Source: Neisseriaceae bacterium
Lineage (GTDB): Bacteria > Pseudomonadota > Gammaproteobacteria > Burkholderiales > UBA11063
NCBI GenBank assembly: GCA_947499925.1
Contig: CANMQR010000033.1
Coordinates: forward strand, 1-6,826
Direction: 5' to 3'
Length of the DNA: 6,826 nt
Below the pieces are notes generated by a model that was not told the origin of the DNA, did no database searches, and saw only the letters and a list, made by a program, of their open reading frames with translations. Positions 5,450-6,826 of this stretch are shown in pieces (position 1 is the stretch's first letter; each line of letters begins with the position of its first letter). The translations under genes and the position numbers were made by a program.

Positions 5450-5608
5450 TTAAGTTAATAGATCTATTGGTTTTTGTATAACCTGTCCATGCTGAGATAA
5501 TGGTTTAATTCCTTCTTTATTACGGCTTAATGCTAACCTAGTATAGCGCACTATCACTTTGAAAGTTACTATGATAGACTGAAATCTATTTGGATATAGG
5601 GTTCTCCG
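5450..5608 (-). pseudogene. possible decayed C-terminal gene remnant
   Basis: On the minus strand one frame stays open from a TGA inside the repeat (near 5609) to a TAA at 5452-5450, about 52 codons. It reads ...IIVTFKVIVRYTRLALSR then NKEGIKPLSQHGQVIQKP and ends IDLLT. It has no good start codon of its own, and ends 17 bp before the next gene's ATG with that gene's ribosome binding site in between, as the last gene of an operon would. I do not recognise the family. It could be the tail of a glycan gene cut off by the repeats at 5607-5704, or simply a chance open frame. Confidence 0.25.
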
Positions 5609-5704
5609 TCATTCCAAACATGAACGTATTGCTATTTCAACGTCTACACGTCATCCCAAACATGAACTTGATGCTGTTTCGACAGCGTTTGGGATCCATG
5701 CCCT
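5607..5704 (+). repeat. 56-bp palindromic element plus truncated copy
   Basis: The complete copy spans 5649-5704: CGTCATCCCAAAC at the left, GTTTGGGATCCATGCCCT at the right. The outer stem is ATCCCAAAC (5653-5661) with GTTTGGGAT (5687-5695), and an inner hairpin GCTGT/ACAGC (5673-5686) has a TTCG loop. A truncated copy sharing CGTCATTCCAAACATGAAC starts at 5607, exactly 42 bp upstream. The orientation is opposite to the copies at 2681 and 4051. Together with the remnant at 5450-5608 this accounts for most of the 303-bp gene-free stretch between 5434 and 5736. Confidence 0.85.
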
Positions 5705-5736
5705 AATGAATATAAATATTTATTGTAAGTATTAAA

Positions 5737-6654
5737 TTAATTTAGAGAATTTTGTATTTGTTCTAGTTCTTGCTCTGTCAAATGTGAAGCTCTAGCAACT
5801 ATAGATTTATCAACACCAGACTTTAATAGCTCTCTAGCTATTTCTTGCTTTTCTTCTTGACGTCCTTCTTTTCTTAACTCTTCTGCATATGTCATAACAT
5901 CCCCCTTGTATTCATTAATATTATTTGTAATTTGTTCAAATAATGGTTTTAATTCGTCTTTATTTCTGGCATTTATTAGATAATGTAAAAAGCTATTAAA
6001 AAGACTTTTATTTATTTCATTATCATGAGCTATATACACTGCATTGTATAAATATCTTACCACATTCCTAAAATCTCTAACATGAATATGCTTCATTACC
6101 ATTTCAAGTAATGCTAGTTTACCATGTTCCAGTATTTCTTCATTTGACATTATTGTCAAATCAACTAATCCAAAATTACCTAACGGTAGTTTGTCTATTA
6201 TCTCTCTATCTGCAAACAGTTCTTTTATATCTGTCGCGTACGGATAAGGAGACGCTTTGCCATTATAAAACACCATCGGTACTACTAATGGTAGATCGCC
6301 CTCTACCTTATTCTCATCAATGTGCTTTTGTAGTATTGCCAATTGATACCTTAGTATCCGAAGTGGCATTAGCTTTTCTGGTCTTGACTGATGTTCTATC
6401 AGCATATAGACATAAGCACAACTTGTATTATCTACCAAATCTACCTTATATACTATGTCAGATGCGAATTTCTTTAAGTCATCTTCAATATATGAACCTG
6501 ACTCTATTGTTAAAGTATCAAGGTCACATTTTGCTACAATATCTTTATCAAGATGAAGTCTTAGAAAATCTCTTGCCGTACCAATATCTGTTAGGAATTT
6601 CCGACTCAACTCATCATGCTTTTTTACTAGATTATTATCGTTACTCTTACTCAT
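5737..6654 (-). CDS. Rpn family recombination-promoting nuclease (YhgA-like, PD-(D/E)XK)
   Basis: A 305-residue protein with the full architecture of the Rpn/YhgA family (formerly transposase_31). E. coli RpnA-type members are Ca-stimulated DNA nucleases that promote RecA-independent recombination. The N-terminus KKHDELSRKFLTDIGTARDF (11-30) and DLDTLTIESGSYIED (44-58) are typical. The nuclease core has E51, D66 in SDIVYKV and E87 with Q89 in YMLIEHQS, the PD-(D/E)XK pattern, followed by RILRYQLAILQKHI (99-112), LPLVVPMVFYNGK (121-133) and SPYPY (135-139). The C-terminal tail EELRKEGRQEEKQEIARELL (258-277) is the charged helical linker common in the family. The length is normal and there are no stops or frameshifts, so it is likely intact, although in repeat-rich genomes such genes are often degraded. 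The ATG at 6654 follows only a weak ribosome binding site. The promoter appears to borrow its -35 from the neighbouring IS. Confidence 0.9.
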   Translation of the reverse strand: MSKSNDNNLVKKHDELSRKFLTDIGTARDFLRLHLDKDIVAKCDLDTLTIESGSYIEDDLKKFASDIVYKVDLVDNTSCAYVYMLIEHQSRPEKLMPLRILRYQLAILQKHIDENKVEGDLPLVVPMVFYNGKASPYPYATDIKELFADREIIDKLPLGNFGLVDLTIMSNEEILEHGKLALLEMVMKHIHVRDFRNVVRYLYNAVYIAHDNEINKSLFNSFLHYLINARNKDELKPLFEQITNNINEYKGDVMTYAEELRKEGRQEEKQEIARELLKSGVDKSIVARASHLTEQELEQIQNSLN

Positions 6655-6674
6655 TATTTTACCACGGAAAATAA

Positions 6675-6704
6675 ATTATATCAAAATTATGTTCAGTGTG
6701 TCAA
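6675..6704 (-). promoter_or_regulatory. near-consensus promoter at the IS end driving rpn
   Basis: On the minus strand TTGACA (6704-6699) and TATAAT (6680-6675) are both perfect hexamers with an 18-bp spacer. Transcription would start near 6668, about 14 nt before the Rpn ATG. The -35 lies in the GGGGGCTTGACACA segment at the presumed IS terminus, the -10 in flanking AT-rich DNA, so insertion of the element probably created or changed this promoter. Confidence 0.75.
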
Positions 6705-6826
6705 GCCCCCATTTTATGCACATTGTAAAATAGACAAATTAGCCCCATATTTTTCTTTATATTTCATAGGTGTAAGTCCACCTAAACTATCATGAGGTCT
6801 TTCATAATTATATTTATCTACCCAAG
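6697..6826 (-). mobile_element. right end of an IS3-family insertion sequence (continues off the window)
   Basis: The 3' end of a transposase gene is followed within about 10-15 bp by TGTGTCAAGCCCCC (plus strand from 6697), a plausible terminal inverted repeat starting with TG as IS3-family ends do. The exact boundary (6697 or 6699) cannot be fixed, because the other terminus and the target duplication partner are outside the window. Confidence 0.65.
6714..6826 (-). CDS. IS3-family transposase (OrfB), C-terminal 36 residues
   Basis: The visible translation begins WVDKYNYERPHDSLGGLTP, continues MKYKEKYGANLSILQCA and stops with TAA at 6716-6714. The NYERPHDSLGGLTPMKY segment is the hallmark end of the rve integrase core in IS3-family OrfB, just after the last catalytic glutamate, which would lie beyond the window edge. 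OrfB is the DDE transposase subunit made by frameshifting with OrfA; the bulk of the gene is off the right edge, so intactness is unknown. It reads in the same direction as rpn and ends about 60 bp upstream of its start. Confidence 0.88.
   Translation of the reverse strand, partial: WVDKYNYERPHDSLGGLTPMKYKEKYGANLSILQCA

Noticed and set aside
6111..6674. A 187-codon plus-strand open frame opposite the Rpn gene
   Set aside because: It is the complement of a well-supported PD-(D/E)XK gene, is rich in Leu, Tyr and His as antisense frames are, and matches no family I know.

Overview
The window looks like a stretch of a low-GC, repeat-rich proteobacterial chromosome, probably from a host-associated or intracellular lineage. 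The two housekeeping proteins at the left, YebC and Hsp33, read most like betaproteobacterial versions (for example the YebC stretches [12 protein letters not shown] and [14 protein letters not shown]). This is judged from memory of the families, not from a search. The accessory content (an Rpn nuclease, a BrnTA module, an IS3-type element and many CGTCAT...GGATCCATGC palindromes) is also typical of gene-decaying, symbiont-like genomes, so the lineage call is tentative.

Layout. Positions 1-1568 (minus strand) hold a tight yebC-hslO pair separated by 4 bp; hslO runs off the left edge. An extended -10 promoter and a leader hairpin precede yebC. Positions 1611-2089 carry no gene. They hold a palindromic repeat, two hairpins, a long nested palindrome and then the promoter/operator of the plus-strand brnT-brnA toxin-antitoxin operon (2090-2669). 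A minus-strand surface-glycan block follows, with two family-4 (GT-B) glycosyltransferases, upstream gene 5433-4174 and downstream gene 3963-2833. The intergenic spaces around them are filled with one family of interspersed palindromes. At 5450-5608 there may be a decayed C-terminal remnant of a further gene of this block. At the right are a full-length Rpn/YhgA-like PD-(D/E)XK nuclease (6654-5737) and the 3' end of an IS3-family insertion sequence running off the right edge.

How it works together. The yebC-hslO pair links translation-stall relief or regulation with redox-regulated protein holding. brnTA is self-contained, and a perfect 10-bp inverted repeat around its -35 box is the obvious candidate operator for BrnA autorepression. 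The two glycosyltransferases probably add successive sugars to a cell-surface polysaccharide. Both genes end inside copies of the same repeat, and the downstream one is bracketed by direct composite repeats that could allow it to be deleted or duplicated.

The most notable points are: a near-perfect sigma-70 promoter for the rpn gene whose -35 box lies in the terminus of the adjacent IS; a repeat family with a compensatory base-pair change in its stem and tandem half-units at 21-bp (or 42-bp) spacing; and repeat-supplied C-terminus and stop codon in the glycosyltransferase genes.
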